Shown here piece by piece: positions 16,760 through 25,780 of a DNA stretch of 64,000 bases (position 1 is the stretch's first letter; every line of letters begins with the position of its first letter). Below the pieces are notes generated by a model. That model searched no databases and was not told the DNA's origin. It saw only the letters and a list, made by a program, of their open reading frames with translations. This DNA comes from Tepidibacter mesophilus (GTDB lineage: Bacteria; Bacillota; Clostridia; Peptostreptococcales; Peptostreptococcaceae), in NCBI RefSeq assembly GCF_002724055.1, contig NZ_BDQY01000001.1:294451-358450 (forward strand). Reading direction: 5' to 3'. The position numbers and the translations under genes were made by a program.

Positions 16760-17753
16760 ATACAGGTAGTTTAACTTGTGCTCTTATTTTCTCTAAAAAT
16801 TGATTTTTATCAAATTCATATCCATATATTGATTTAGGATTTACACTTATCCCTATTAAATTTATTTTATTTATCACTTTTATATTTCCACCAGTTTTTA
16901 AGAATCTATACATTGTGCTGTTGCTTACAAATGACTTGGTTGAATCTTGTATTAATATGGTTAGTTCCTTATACAAATCAGTGGATTTCATTATATCTTG
17001 AACTACTTTATCAAGAAGTAAACCTTTTATAACTATATGAGTTGAATTCTTATTTAAATTTTGTACTATTTCTTTTGATGAATCTATAGATGTTAAAAGA
17101 TTCAAATCTTTAAATTGTAAATCTTCGTATATAACTCCAACTCTAGATATATTGTTTGCTTTTTCTAATACAATTTCATCTTCCTCCTTATCTAAAGATA
17201 AAGTATTGACAATATGTATAGTGTCTTTTACAACATCATTCATGCTTTTAGATACACAAGCACCCGTACAAAGTATTGTTGCATCTGTAATAAATGGTGA
17301 TGCAGAAGTTTTTCTTGATAAGGCTCCATCTACTAATGCAAGTTCAGCTCCTAATTTAATCAAGCTGCCACATATACCCTTTATATCTTTATTAGAAGAT
17401 GCTCCAGCAAGTTCTACATGTCCATCACTTAACGATTTGGATATTATAACCTGTCCCATAGGAGTGTTTATATTTGTGCTAATTAGTATTTCTTTAGTTA
17501 CATCGCTATTTAAAAAACACGTTTTACTAGTTGCAATCAATGTACCTTTAGAAATATATATCTTAGGCTTATAAGTACTTGTAACTACATCTTTTTCTTC
17601 TCCATCTCTACCTATGGAAGTAAGACCAAGGGTCATCTTGCCCTTGGTTTTACTTAATATATAATTTAAAGTTGTAGTTTTACCAACATTCTTATCCATA
17701 CCTATTATGGATACACTTTTATATTTTTTAAGAGTTTTTATTATATTCTTCAT
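16737..17753 (-). CDS. kamB: P-loop protein, lysine 5,6-aminomutase reactivase component KamB
   Basis: 338 residues. An N-terminal P-loop, GMDKNVGKTTTLNYILS at about 18-34, is followed by GLTSIGRDGE and a central VDGALSRKTSASPFITDATILCTGACVS segment, typical of the KamB proteins found only beside lysine 5,6-aminomutases. Proposed role: works with the MutS-like KamC to exchange damaged cobalamin. Its start lies inside the end of kamA (26-base overlap) and its stop abuts the next gene, indicating tight translational coupling. The name follows operon position and family; the sequence alone shows only an ATP/GTP-binding protein. Confidence 0.82.
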   Translation of the reverse strand: MKNIIKTLKKYKSVSIIGMDKNVGKTTTLNYILSKTKGKMTLGLTSIGRDGEEKDVVTSTYKPKIYISKGTLIATSKTCFLNSDVTKEILISTNINTPMGQVIISKSLSDGHVELAGASSNKDIKGICGSLIKLGAELALVDGALSRKTSASPFITDATILCTGACVSKSMNDVVKDTIHIVNTLSLDKEEDEIVLEKANNISRVGVIYEDLQFKDLNLLTSIDSSKEIVQNLNKNSTHIVIKGLLLDKVVQDIMKSTDLYKELTILIQDSTKSFVSNSTMYRFLKTGGNIKVINKINLIGISVNPKSIYGYEFDKNQFLEKIRAQVKLPVFDVIGGG

Positions 17754-19005
17754 GATTTTTAATGCCTCTTAACTTTCTTTCAAGACCTTCTGGTTCAAGT
17801 GCCATCCTTTGATTATTTAAAAGACCTGAAACTCCTACAAGTTCAACTTTTTCACCTTCCTTGCAAACATCACATGAACATGATGGAATATAAGTATCTG
17901 GCTCTTGATATGTTGTAATTACTCCTTCAAAGTTTCTAAGTATAACTTTATTATGGTTTTGAGAAATTACATAGTTTGGCATAACAGGTGTTTTCCCTCC
18001 GCCTCCAGGAGCATCAACTACAAATGTAGGAACACAATATCCTGATGTATGGCCTCTTAATCCTTCAATTATTTCTATTCCCTTTGATACACTAGTTCTA
18101 AAGTGTTCAAGCCCCATAGATAAATCGCACTGATATATATAATAAGGTCTAACCCTTATTTTTACTAATTCATTTACAAGTTTTTTCATCAAATGAACAC
18201 AGTCATTCACTCCTCTTAGTAGAACTGATTGGTTTCCAAGAGGAATACCTGCATTAGCAAGCATTTCACATGCTTTTTTAGATTCTGGTGTTATCTCATT
18301 AGGATGATTAAAGTGAGTATTTAACCAAATAGGATGATATTTTTTAAGCATATTCACTAAATCTTCAGTTATTCTTTGTGGCATAACTACAGGTACTCTA
18401 GATCCTATCCTAACTATTTCAACATGAGGTATTTCTCTTAATCTCTTAATTATATATTCTAGTTTGTCATTAGATATTAATAACGCATCTCCTCCAGATA
18501 ATAATACGTCTCTTATTTGAGGTGTTTCTTTTATATAATCAATAGCCTTATCTATTTGGTTCATAGGAAGAGTACAGTCATTTTGACCTGCAAACCTTCT
18601 TCTGGTACAATGTCTGCAATACATAGAACATTGATCTGTTACTAGCAAAAGAGCTCTGTCTGGATATCTATGAGTTAATCCTTCAACAGGCGAATCTTCG
18701 TCTTCATGAAGTGGATCAAGTAAGTCAGCTTCAGATTCATTCAGCTCAAGAGATGTTGGAATTGCTTGTTTTCTTATAGGGTCATTCAAATCATTACTAT
18801 CTATTAAAGATAAATAATACGGTGTTATAGACATTCTTAAAGTTTCAAGACACTTAATAGCTCCTTTTTCTTCTTCTTCTGTTAAAGGTATATACTTTTT
18901 TAGTTCATCAACTGTCTCTATTCTATTTTTTAGCTGCCATTTCCAATCTTTCCACTGCTCATCTGTAACATTTTCAAACATCTCAAACCTTCTACTATCT
19001 TTCAT
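17728..19005 (-). CDS. kamA: Lysine 2,3-aminomutase (radical SAM, PLP)
   Basis: 425 residues. The iron-sulfur motif CxxxCxxC is CSMYCRHC (about 130-137) inside LLVTDQCSMYCRHCTRRRFA, SAM-binding SGGDALLI follows, and the PLP-lysine segment DAPGGGGKTPVMPNYV lies near residue 335; a C-terminal zinc-type CSCDVC is present. It converts L-lysine to L-beta-lysine, the first committed step of the pathway. It lies 28 bases after kdd and overlaps kamB. Full length and all cofactors' ligands are intact. Confidence 0.97.
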   Translation of the reverse strand: MKDSRRFEMFENVTDEQWKDWKWQLKNRIETVDELKKYIPLTEEEEKGAIKCLETLRMSITPYYLSLIDSNDLNDPIRKQAIPTSLELNESEADLLDPLHEDEDSPVEGLTHRYPDRALLLVTDQCSMYCRHCTRRRFAGQNDCTLPMNQIDKAIDYIKETPQIRDVLLSGGDALLISNDKLEYIIKRLREIPHVEIVRIGSRVPVVMPQRITEDLVNMLKKYHPIWLNTHFNHPNEITPESKKACEMLANAGIPLGNQSVLLRGVNDCVHLMKKLVNELVKIRVRPYYIYQCDLSMGLEHFRTSVSKGIEIIEGLRGHTSGYCVPTFVVDAPGGGGKTPVMPNYVISQNHNKVILRNFEGVITTYQEPDTYIPSCSCDVCKEGEKVELVGVSGLLNNQRMALEPEGLERKLRGIKNHEEYNKNS

Positions 19006-19033
19006 AATATCCCCCTTCTATCCCCTATTGTTT

Positions 19034-20068
19034 TTATGCATATAAATTTTTAAATATATTTCTAAGAGTCTCGCACTCTCTCAAATCTTCTAATGTTATA
19101 TCAGCATGTTTCTTTGTATATCCATTACCTATTATCATAGTTACATCTTTACCTACACCTTCTGCTCCAAGTGCTGCTTTTGTAAAGCTTGTTGCCATTG
19201 AAAAGAAATACACTATTCCTTCATCTCTAACTGGCAATATACTAGACATTTCTGTATTTTCTACATTTACACAGTTGATAGATATATCCACTTCGTTTCC
19301 ATCGTTAACTTTTAATACCTGATTTAAAACCTCAGTTGGATTTTTAGCATCTGCAACTATTATTTCATTGCAAAATCCAGTATAGCTGAGAATATCTTTA
19401 CTTTTCTCATTTCTTACAAGTCCTATAACTTTTCCATTTTGACCAACTGCTTTTTTAGCTTCATAGCAACAAAGTAATCCTGATTTCCCAGCAGCTCCTA
19501 ATATAAGTACTGTCTCTCCTTTTTTAGCTAATTTTCTAGTTTGTGCAGGTGCTCCAGCAACATCAAGAGCTGCAAGCGCTAGAGTTTCCTCCATATCATC
19601 AGGTAAGACTGAGTATATTCCACTTTCAAACAGTATTGCCTTTCCTTTTATTTCAACTCTATCTATTTCAGGCTTTATATCTACAATTTCATCTATTTTA
19701 AGCGGAGTTAGGGAAAGAGAAACTAGTGTTGCTATTTTATCTCCTTCTTTCAAATTAACTTTATCACTCACTCTATTTCCTATTTTTTCTACTCTTCCGA
19801 TTAACATTCCACCTGACCCTGTTACTGGATTTTGCATTTTTCCTTTTTCATTTACTATTTCAATTATTCTAGATTTTATCTTTTCTATATCTCCCAAACA
19901 TTCATTTTCTATTTGGGTAAAGCTTGCAGAATCTATATTAAGAGCATCAACGTCTATTAATATCTCGTTATCGTATATATTCATGTCATTCGATATTCTA
20001 TTAGCTGGTTGTGGCAAAACCTCTTTTGGCTCAATTACTCTATGTGTTCCATATTTACATAATTTCAT
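19034..20068 (-). CDS. kdd: L-erythro-3,5-diaminohexanoate dehydrogenase
   Basis: 344 residues with a medium-chain dehydrogenase-like C-terminal Rossmann domain: VLILGAAGKSGLLCCYEAKK (GxxGxxG) at about 187-206, then GLVRNEKS and VDISINCVNVENTEMSSILP. It oxidatively deaminates 3,5-diaminohexanoate to 3-keto-5-aminohexanoate with NAD. The motif MIGNGYTKKHADITLEDLRE at the end is characteristic of Kdd. It lies 18 bases after the CoA-transferase beta gene. Confidence 0.93.
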   Translation of the reverse strand: MKLCKYGTHRVIEPKEVLPQPANRISNDMNIYDNEILIDVDALNIDSASFTQIENECLGDIEKIKSRIIEIVNEKGKMQNPVTGSGGMLIGRVEKIGNRVSDKVNLKEGDKIATLVSLSLTPLKIDEIVDIKPEIDRVEIKGKAILFESGIYSVLPDDMEETLALAALDVAGAPAQTRKLAKKGETVLILGAAGKSGLLCCYEAKKAVGQNGKVIGLVRNEKSKDILSYTGFCNEIIVADAKNPTEVLNQVLKVNDGNEVDISINCVNVENTEMSSILPVRDEGIVYFFSMATSFTKAALGAEGVGKDVTMIIGNGYTKKHADITLEDLRECETLRNIFKNLYA

Positions 20069-20086
20069 AGTGTATCCCCCTTTAAT

Positions 20087-20746
20087 TTAATCCATATATT
20101 TCAAATTTTTTGAAATCATAAGTTTTGCATCAGTTACTTCTTGTATTTCTTCAACTGTAATATCTTTGTTTATTTCTTTTAATACAAGCCCTTCCTTTGT
20201 GACCTCCATGACCCCGTATTCAGTAACAATCAAGTCAACTACCCCTTTTGCTGTAAATGGAAGCTTGCACTCTTTTAATATCTTTGGCTTTCCTTTTGCT
20301 GTATGTATCATTGCAACTACAACTTTTTTGGCTCCTACTACTAAATCCATTGCCCCTCCCATACCAGGAACTAATTTGCCTGGAATTATCCAATTTGCAA
20401 GATTTCCTTTTTCATCAACCTGAAGGGCACCTAAAACAGTAACATCCACATGTCCTCCTCTTATTAATCCAAATGACATAGAGCTATCAAAGAATGCTCC
20501 TTCATTTAATATAGATACAAACTGTCCTCCTGCATTAGTTATATCCTCATCCACACCTTCATCTCTTACTAACTTTCCCATTCCAACCATTCCATTTTCA
20601 GATTGAAATGTAATATTAATATCATCAGGTATATAATTTACAACCTTAGTCGGAAGCCCTATTCCCAAGTTCACCAATTGCCCATCACTTAATTCTTTAG
20701 CTACTCTTTTTGCAATTATTTCTTTAGCTTTTTTTGAATCTATCAT
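20087..20746 (-). CDS. atoA: Butyryl-CoA:acetoacetate CoA-transferase, beta subunit
   Basis: 219 residues from the chosen start. The CoA-transferase family I beta signature is clear: [17 protein letters not shown] and the catalytic glutamate motif SENGMVGMG, then [36 protein letters not shown] and [16 protein letters not shown]. It exchanges CoA between butyryl-CoA and acetoacetate, the step that frees butyrate in lysine fermentation. The nearest upstream ATG (20758) touches the AAAGGAG ribosome site, so I prefer the next ATG after the atoD stop; the longer form adds four residues. Confidence 0.92.
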   Translation of the reverse strand: MIDSKKAKEIIAKRVAKELSDGQLVNLGIGLPTKVVNYIPDDINITFQSENGMVGMGKLVRDEGVDEDITNAGGQFVSILNEGAFFDSSMSFGLIRGGHVDVTVLGALQVDEKGNLANWIIPGKLVPGMGGAMDLVVGAKKVVVAMIHTAKGKPKILKECKLPFTAKGVVDLIVTEYGVMEVTKEGLVLKEINKDITVEEIQEVTDAKLMISKNLKYMD

Positions 20747-20750
20747 GAAT

Positions 20751-21404
20751 TTATTCATCTCCTTTGACTATGTAATCAATTAAAACACCTGGTGTCATTA
20801 CTGATTCTTGCTTTATATCACCTGTATTTACTACAGATTCTGCTTCTACTATGACTTTATCTGAAGCCATGGCAATCATTGGATTGAAATTTTTAGTAGT
20901 GCCTTTATAGTATACATTTCCAAATTTATCTACTACACTTCCCTTAATAAGCCCTATATCAGCCTTCAGAGGAAGCTCTAACAAATACTCTTTTTTATTT
21001 ACATTTATTTTTTGTTTATTTTCTTCTACCAAAGTTCCAATTCCAGTTTCAGTAAGTACTCCTCCAAGACCAAAACCACCTGCTCTTATTCTTTCAATTA
21101 AAGTTCCCTGTGGAGATAATTCAACCTCCATTTTTCCTTCATTCATCAATCTTCCTGTTTCACTATTAGTTCCTATATGAGATGCTATAACCTTTTTTAC
21201 TTGATTATTTGCAATAAGTCTTCCAATTCCTTTATCAACAAAACTTGTATCATTTCCTATAATAGTCAACTCTTTTATATTCATATCTATTAGTAAATCA
21301 ACTAATTTTTCTGGTGTTCCACATCCTAAGAATCCACCTATCATAATAGTCATTCCATCTTTAAATAAACTCTTTAAAGAATCTACTTTAACTACCTTAT
21401 TCAT
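20751..21404 (-). CDS. atoD: Butyryl-CoA:acetoacetate CoA-transferase, alpha subunit
   Basis: 217 residues. Family I CoA-transferase alpha motifs: [20 protein letters not shown] near the N-terminus, [20 protein letters not shown] and [13 protein letters not shown], and later [23 protein letters not shown] text ([14 protein letters not shown]). It pairs with AtoA, whose gene follows immediately. The start is the ATG after AGGGGTGAGAAT, just past the kce stop; a longer reading into kce has no ribosome site. Confidence 0.92.
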   Translation of the reverse strand: MNKVVKVDSLKSLFKDGMTIMIGGFLGCGTPEKLVDLLIDMNIKELTIIGNDTSFVDKGIGRLIANNQVKKVIASHIGTNSETGRLMNEGKMEVELSPQGTLIERIRAGGFGLGGVLTETGIGTLVEENKQKINVNKKEYLLELPLKADIGLIKGSVVDKFGNVYYKGTTKNFNPMIAMASDKVIVEAESVVNTGDIKQESVMTPGVLIDYIVKGDE

Positions 21405-21408
21405 ATTC

Positions 21409-22230
21409 TCACCCCTTGAGTTTAAGTATTTTTCTAGCTTCATGACAAGAAGCTATGTCTCTTCCTAATACTTTAGATATTTCAACTGCTTTCTCAACTA
21501 ACTCTGCATTAGACTTAGCTAAAATACCTTTTGATATGTATACATTATCTTCAAATCCAACCCTAACATGCCCTCCTAAAAGTATTGATACAGCTGCCAT
21601 TTCAAATTCATATCTTCCAATTCCAGCAACAGTAAAAGTTGCATTTTTAGGTATACTTTCTTTCAAGAATAATAAATCTCTACAACTTGCATTTATCCCT
21701 CCATTAACCCCCATAACAAAGTTAAAATGCATATTGTCATTTATATATCCTTTTTTAAACAACCTTATCGCAGTATCTATCATGCCTTTATCAAATACCT
21801 CTATTTCAGGTTTTACATTAATTTCTTTCATTTTAAGTGAAAATTCTTTAATTGTATTCTCAGAATTTACAAATATATCGTCTCCTCCGAAATTACATGT
21901 TCCACAATCAAGTGTTGCCATTTCTGGACTTAAATAGATAGGTTGAAGTCTTTCTTCGTTGCTCATACCAACTGCTCCACCTGTTGATGGTTGTATTATA
22001 ATGTCTGGGCATCTACTTTTTATTTCATCTATACACATTCTGAATCTCTCTATATTTTGGGTTGGTTGTCCATTATCTTCTCTTACATGTAGATGTATTA
22101 TACTAGCTCCAGCGTCATATGCCCTTTGTGCCTCATCTCCTATTTCTTTAACAGTATAAGGAACGGCAGGATTATGATCCTTTGTAACCTCTGCTCCACA
22201 TATAGCAGCAGTTATAATTAACTTATCCAT
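21409..22230 (-). CDS. kce: 3-keto-5-aminohexanoate cleavage enzyme
   Basis: 273 residues of the BKACE (DUF849) family. The zinc-binding HLH motif occurs in SIIHLHVREDNGQPTQN and a second His/Glu region in FGGDDIFVNSENTIKE; HVRVGFEDNVYISKGILAKS near the C-terminus is the family hallmark. It condenses 3-keto-5-aminohexanoate with acetyl-CoA to give 3-aminobutyryl-CoA and acetoacetate. Twelve bases downstream of kal, second gene of the operon. Confidence 0.95.
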   Translation of the reverse strand: MDKLIITAAICGAEVTKDHNPAVPYTVKEIGDEAQRAYDAGASIIHLHVREDNGQPTQNIERFRMCIDEIKSRCPDIIIQPSTGGAVGMSNEERLQPIYLSPEMATLDCGTCNFGGDDIFVNSENTIKEFSLKMKEINVKPEIEVFDKGMIDTAIRLFKKGYINDNMHFNFVMGVNGGINASCRDLLFLKESIPKNATFTVAGIGRYEFEMAAVSILLGGHVRVGFEDNVYISKGILAKSNAELVEKAVEISKVLGRDIASCHEARKILKLKG

Positions 22231-22242
22231 ATTTTCTCCTCC

Positions 22243-22623
22243 TTATCTTCTTTGCTTTTCTTTTGGAACAATACAAGTTCCGCTTGCTCTACATACAACA
22301 ATAGGTTCATCTAATATATCAGCCGCAGAATCATTTATATCTGGTCTTTGAACTGCAACCTTTCTAGCTTCAAACTCCATCTTTCTAGAAGAATTTCCAA
22401 TACTAACTATATGACCATATGCCTCTATATAATCACCCGCATAAACAGGAGCTAAAAACTCCACATTATCATATGCTTTAAAAAGCCCTTCATCTCCATC
22501 ATTTTTAATCAAAAGCTCTGTAGCTACATCTCCGAATAGTTGAAGCATCTTAGCTCCATCAACTAAATTTCCTCCATAATGTGCATCCTGTAAGCTCATT
22601 CTAACTCTTATCAAAGCATTCAT
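22243..22623 (-). CDS. kal: 3-aminobutyryl-CoA ammonia lyase
   Basis: 126-residue hotdog-fold protein: [20 protein letters not shown] followed by [11 protein letters not shown] and [20 protein letters not shown] match Kal. It removes ammonia from 3-aminobutyryl-CoA to yield crotonyl-CoA. First gene of the operon, with AAAGGGGG before its ATG, immediately downstream of a lysine riboswitch and attenuator. Confidence 0.93.
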   Translation of the reverse strand: MNALIRVRMSLQDAHYGGNLVDGAKMLQLFGDVATELLIKNDGDEGLFKAYDNVEFLAPVYAGDYIEAYGHIVSIGNSSRKMEFEARKVAVQRPDINDSAADILDEPIVVCRASGTCIVPKEKQRR

Positions 22624-22669
22624 AATTTATCCCCCTTTTATTCGTTCATTGCTCAACTTCCTTAGAGCT

Positions 22670-22703
22670 AAAAAGCGTTGAAAATAGAAATTTTCAACGC
22701 TTT
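22670..22703 (-). terminator. Attenuator hairpin of the kam operon leader
   Basis: On the minus strand AAAGCGTTGAAAAT pairs perfectly with ATTTTCAACGCTTT (14 bp, loop TTCT) and runs into TTTTTAGC, 47 bases before the kal ATG. Its 5' arm can instead pair with upstream GATTTTCATTGCG (7 bp, one mismatch, then 3 bp), so it is a regulated terminator controlled by the riboswitch. Confidence 0.85.
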
Positions 22704-22745
22704 AAAATAATACTAATTTACGCAATGAAAATCTTTATTTCCACC

Positions 22746-22921
22746 GCATAAATAGCACATCATAATACAAATGACAGTTACAAGACTATACACCTTGTCC
22801 CCAAGAACTTATCTAAGAACAAACAAATTCTTTCGGCAAGAAAACCATTCATCTTTAATATCAGAGGTTCTTCTCCTTAAAAACTAAAGACTACCCTTTT
22901 TCCTGCGGCCTCTATTCATGC
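22746..22921 (-). ncRNA. Lysine riboswitch (L-box) in the leader of the lysine-fermentation operon
   Basis: The minus-strand leader holds a 176-base aptamer. Stem P1 pairs GCATGAATAG (22921-22912) with CTATTTATGC (22755-22746). Conserved L-box core pieces follow in order: ATAGAGGCCGCA, TTGCCGAAAG, AACTGTCATTTG and ATGTGCTATTT. Downstream, ATGCGGTGGAAA (22749-22738, overlapping the 3' side of P1) can pair over 12 bp, G-U pairs included, with TTTTCATTGCGT (22731-22720). That same second segment is also the antiterminator for the attenuator. So with lysine, P1 forms, the antiterminator is free and the operon is read; without lysine it is captured and the terminator forms. Assignment as L-box is from motifs; the ON logic is inference. 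Confidence 0.82.
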
Positions 22922-22980
22922 AAATAATTAAGTTTTTTCTTTTACATTAATACATATGATTAAATATTTATTTATATGCA

Positions 22981-23020
22981 AAAAAAATACGCTATCTAAA
23001 AATATAGATAACGTATTTTT
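22981..23020 (-). terminator. Terminator after mgsA
   Basis: AAAAATACG-TTATCTA and TAGATAG-CGTATTTTT form a long stem on the minus strand ending in eight T residues, seven bases after the mgsA stop. It isolates the kam operon from the shape/division cluster. Confidence 0.8.
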
Positions 23021-23026
23021 GCTTAA

Positions 23027-23437
23027 TTATTTAAACATATTAGTTTTTCTTACACTTCTCCAATCTAAATCTCCTCTTTCAATAGCTTTTATGAATATCT
23101 CAGCACTTGCTAAGTTAGTAGCTACTGGAACATAATGAACATCACACAACCTTATTAAAGCTTGTATATCCGGCTCATGAGGTTGAGCTTCTAATGCATC
23201 TCTTAAAAATATGACTAGATCCATATCTTCTTCTGCAATTTTTGCCCCTATTTGCTGATCTCCTCCTAAAGGTCCAGATAAAAATCTATTTATATCAAGT
23301 CCAGTTGCCTCTTTAATTCTAAGACCTGTAGTTCCAGTAGCATATAAATTATGTTTTTTTAATATGTCCTTATATGCTACTGTAAAGTTAGCCATAGTCT
23401 CTTTTTTTCTATCATGAGCTATTAGAGCTATATTCAT
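23027..23437 (-). CDS. mgsA: Methylglyoxal synthase
   Basis: 136 residues. [19 protein letters not shown] at the N-terminus, [31 protein letters not shown] with the phosphate-binding loop, and [20 protein letters not shown] with the catalytic Asp match MgsA over its full length. It converts dihydroxyacetone phosphate to methylglyoxal, a bypass that relieves phosphate stress. Last gene of the maf-to-mgsA cluster, 15 bases after rodA. Confidence 0.95.
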   Translation of the reverse strand: MNIALIAHDRKKETMANFTVAYKDILKKHNLYATGTTGLRIKEATGLDINRFLSGPLGGDQQIGAKIAEEDMDLVIFLRDALEAQPHEPDIQALIRLCDVHYVPVATNLASAEIFIKAIERGDLDWRSVRKTNMFK

Positions 23438-23452
23438 ATATATGCACTCCCT

Positions 23453-24562
23453 TTAAAAGTTTATCTTCTTTCTTCTCATAGAAACATTCAATACAATTCC
23501 AAGCGCCATCATACTAGTAACCAAAGAACTACCTCCATAACTAACAAAAGGAAGGGTAACTCCAGTAACAGGCATAAGACCTATAGCCATCCCTATATTT
23601 TGAATAATTTGATATAAGAACATAAACAATACTCCTATTGTTATTAAAGTTCCATAAAAATCTTTTGCGTTTTTCGCTATTTTAATTATTCTGTTTAAAA
23701 ACAATGAAAACAATAAAACTAACACAAATCCTCCAATCAAACCTAACTCTTCCCCTAATACAGCAAATATAAAGTCCGTTTCCTGTACAGGAAGAAAATC
23801 ATATTGATTCTGAGTTCCTTTAAAAAGACCTTTTCCAAATATCTTTCCAGATCCTATAGCTACCATAGATTGAATGACCTGATAATTTCCAGGATATTTA
23901 GGATCACCCGGATGCAAGAAAGCATCTATCCTAATTCTTTGGTGTGGCTTTAAAAAGTTATATACTATAGGTATAGATAGTATTGCAGTAATCGATGTAT
24001 ATGCTATTATCTTATAATTAAGACCTGCAATAAATGTCATACCAAATATTATAGATATAAATACTATTGCAGTTCCCAAATCTGGCTGTTTCAAAATCAA
24101 CAATAATATAGGTGCCGCATATCCAATTATAGGCAACAAATCTTTAAATGTGTTCAACTTATCTTTTTTATTTTCCATAAACTTAGCAAAGCTTATTATA
24201 AACCCTAACTTAACTATTTCTGAAGTTTGAATATCTATTGGTCCTAATTTAATCCACGAACTAGCACCTGCATGGGATACTCCTATGCCTGGAATATAAA
24301 CCGCCAATAAAAAAAATATATTAAACCCATATATATACTTATGATATTTGCCTATCTCATTATAGTCAAATAAAAGCATTATAAATATTATTCCCAAACC
24401 TATAACAAAGGATATAGCTTGAACATTAAGTTGCCTGAAGCTTCCTGAATCATTAACATGTGTTGCACTACTTATAATAACCATTCCTATTGAAAATATT
24501 GCTACTACAGTTGCAACTAATATCCAATCAATATCCTTAAACATTTTTAACTCTATCTTCAA
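23453..24562 (-). CDS. rodA: RodA-type peptidoglycan glycosyltransferase (SEDS family)
   Basis: 369 residues with about ten membrane helices. Family motifs include KLGFIISFAKFM, KQPDLGTAIVFISI, the long loop LKPHQRIRIDAFLHPGDPKY and QSMVAIGSGKIFGKGLF, the catalytic-region QETDFIFAVLGEELGLIG, and GVTLPFVSYGGSSL. It polymerises lipid II during cell elongation with the PBP2 encoded upstream in the same cluster. Translation probably starts at TTG, seven bases after AGGTGA. Confidence 0.93.
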   Translation of the reverse strand: MKIELKMFKDIDWILVATVVAIFSIGMVIISSATHVNDSGSFRQLNVQAISFVIGLGIIFIMLLFDYNEIGKYHKYIYGFNIFFLLAVYIPGIGVSHAGASSWIKLGPIDIQTSEIVKLGFIISFAKFMENKKDKLNTFKDLLPIIGYAAPILLLILKQPDLGTAIVFISIIFGMTFIAGLNYKIIAYTSITAILSIPIVYNFLKPHQRIRIDAFLHPGDPKYPGNYQVIQSMVAIGSGKIFGKGLFKGTQNQYDFLPVQETDFIFAVLGEELGLIGGFVLVLLFSLFLNRIIKIAKNAKDFYGTLITIGVLFMFLYQIIQNIGMAIGLMPVTGVTLPFVSYGGSSLVTSMMALGIVLNVSMRRKKINF

Positions 24563-24583
24563 TGTATCATCACCTACTTACAA

Positions 24584-24612
24584 AAATTCATGTAGTCGCT
24601 ACTCACTGACTC
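24584..24612 (+). repeat. Short fragment of intergenic repeat family 1
   Basis: AAAATTCATGTAGTCGCTAC then TCACTGACTCC matches the 5' end of the family-1 copy downstream of msrA (AAAATTCGTATAGTCGCTGC, CACTTACTC). It lies between rodA and minE. Confidence 0.5.
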
Positions 24613-24660
24613 CTAAAAATATTATTGGGAAATCCTATAGGATTCCCCAATAATATTTTT
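24613..24660 (-). terminator. Terminator after minE
   Basis: A nearly perfect stem, AAAAATATTATTGGG-(A)-AATCC against GGATT-(C)-CCCAATAATATTTTT, begins within the minE stop codon. It suggests minCDE can be terminated before rodA, which has its own start region downstream. Confidence 0.85.
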
Positions 24661-24943
24661 ATCTTTTTCCTTCTCTTACTTTTTTTATAGGTATGTTTGC
24701 AATAAGTGCAGACATAGGAGCATCATCATCTGAATTTCTAGACTTTGCAACTCTAACCTCTAAGCCACTTTCATCAATCTCTACATATTCAGATATAATA
24801 TTTATAATATCTCCTTTTATCATATCTAGAAATTTAGAAGAACAATCTACTCTATCATGAACCAACACTAATTTAAGCCTTTCTTTGGCTACATTCTTAC
24901 TGGTTTTAGATTCATTTCCAAATATCTTAAATAAATCTAACAA
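24659..24943 (-). CDS. minE: Cell division topological specificity factor MinE
   Basis: 94 residues: N-terminal membrane/MinD-interaction region (LFKIFGNESKTSKNVAKERLKLVLVHDR) and C-terminal dimer domain (IINIISEYVEIDESGLEVRV) as in MinE. It stimulates MinD ATPase and drives the MinCD oscillation that places the septum. It is 12 bases downstream of minD. Presence of MinE, rather than DivIVA alone, is common in clostridia. Confidence 0.93.
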   Translation of the reverse strand: MLDLFKIFGNESKTSKNVAKERLKLVLVHDRVDCSSKFLDMIKGDIINIISEYVEIDESGLEVRVAKSRNSDDDAPMSALIANIPIKKVREGKR

Positions 24944-24955
24944 AGCTTCCCCCCC

Positions 24956-25753
24956 CTATCTAGCAATACCAAATATTTTTTTCAATTTATCCATGAAGGA
25001 ATCTTGTGTCTCCATATTTAAAAACGGAACTTGATGACCCATTATTCTTTGACAAACATTCCTATAGGCTTGACCTGCTAATGATTTAGAATCTGTAACC
25101 GCAGGTTCCCCCTTATTAGTAGATATTATAACACTTTCATCATCAGGAATTACTCCTAATAAATCTATAGCTAATATATCTATTATATCTTCCATATTCA
25201 TCATATCTCCACGCTTAACCATCTCAAGTCTGATTCTGTTTATTATTAATTCTGGATCATGTATTTCATTAGCCTCTAAAAGTCCTATTATTCTATCTGC
25301 ATCTCTAACAGCGGAAACTTCAGGAGTTGTAACTACTACTGCCCTATTTGCTCCTGCTATTGCATTTTTAAATCCTTGTTCAATTCCAGCAGGACAATCA
25401 ATTAATGAATAATCAAACGATTCTCTTAATGAATCACATAACTTTTTCATCTGATCTGGCGTTATAGCATTTTTATCTCTAGTTTGAGCAGCAGGTAAAA
25501 GATATAAATTTTCAAATCTCTTATCTTTTATAAGTGCTTGCTTTAATCTGCAAGTACCTTCAACTACATCAACAATATCATAAACTATTCTATTTTCAAG
25601 ACCCATTACAACGTCTAAATTTCTAAGACCAATATCTGCATCAACCACTACAGTTTTTTTACCAGCAAGGCTCAGAGCTGTTCCTAAATTAGCAGTAGTT
25701 GTAGTCTTTCCAACTCCACCTTTACCTGATGTAATTACAATAACTTCACTCAC
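24956..25753 (-). CDS. minD: Septum site-determining ATPase MinD
   Basis: 265 residues. Deviant Walker A KGGVGKTTTTANLG at 10-23, VVDADIGLRNLDVVMGLENR, DCPAGIEQGF and TTPEVSAVRDADRI are all MinD hallmarks; the C-terminal FMDKLKKIFG forms the amphipathic membrane-targeting helix. It recruits MinC to the membrane and is released by MinE. It lies between minC and minE. Confidence 0.97.
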   Translation of the reverse strand: MSEVIVITSGKGGVGKTTTTANLGTALSLAGKKTVVVDADIGLRNLDVVMGLENRIVYDIVDVVEGTCRLKQALIKDKRFENLYLLPAAQTRDKNAITPDQMKKLCDSLRESFDYSLIDCPAGIEQGFKNAIAGANRAVVVTTPEVSAVRDADRIIGLLEANEIHDPELIINRIRLEMVKRGDMMNMEDIIDILAIDLLGVIPDDESVIISTNKGEPAVTDSKSLAGQAYRNVCQRIMGHQVPFLNMETQDSFMDKLKKIFGIAR

Positions 25754-25780
25754 AATACTACCCCCATTCGTGCATATTAA

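Noticed and set aside
20257..20442. Plus-strand frame opposite atoA
   Set aside because: Antisense shadow of a conserved CoA-transferase gene.
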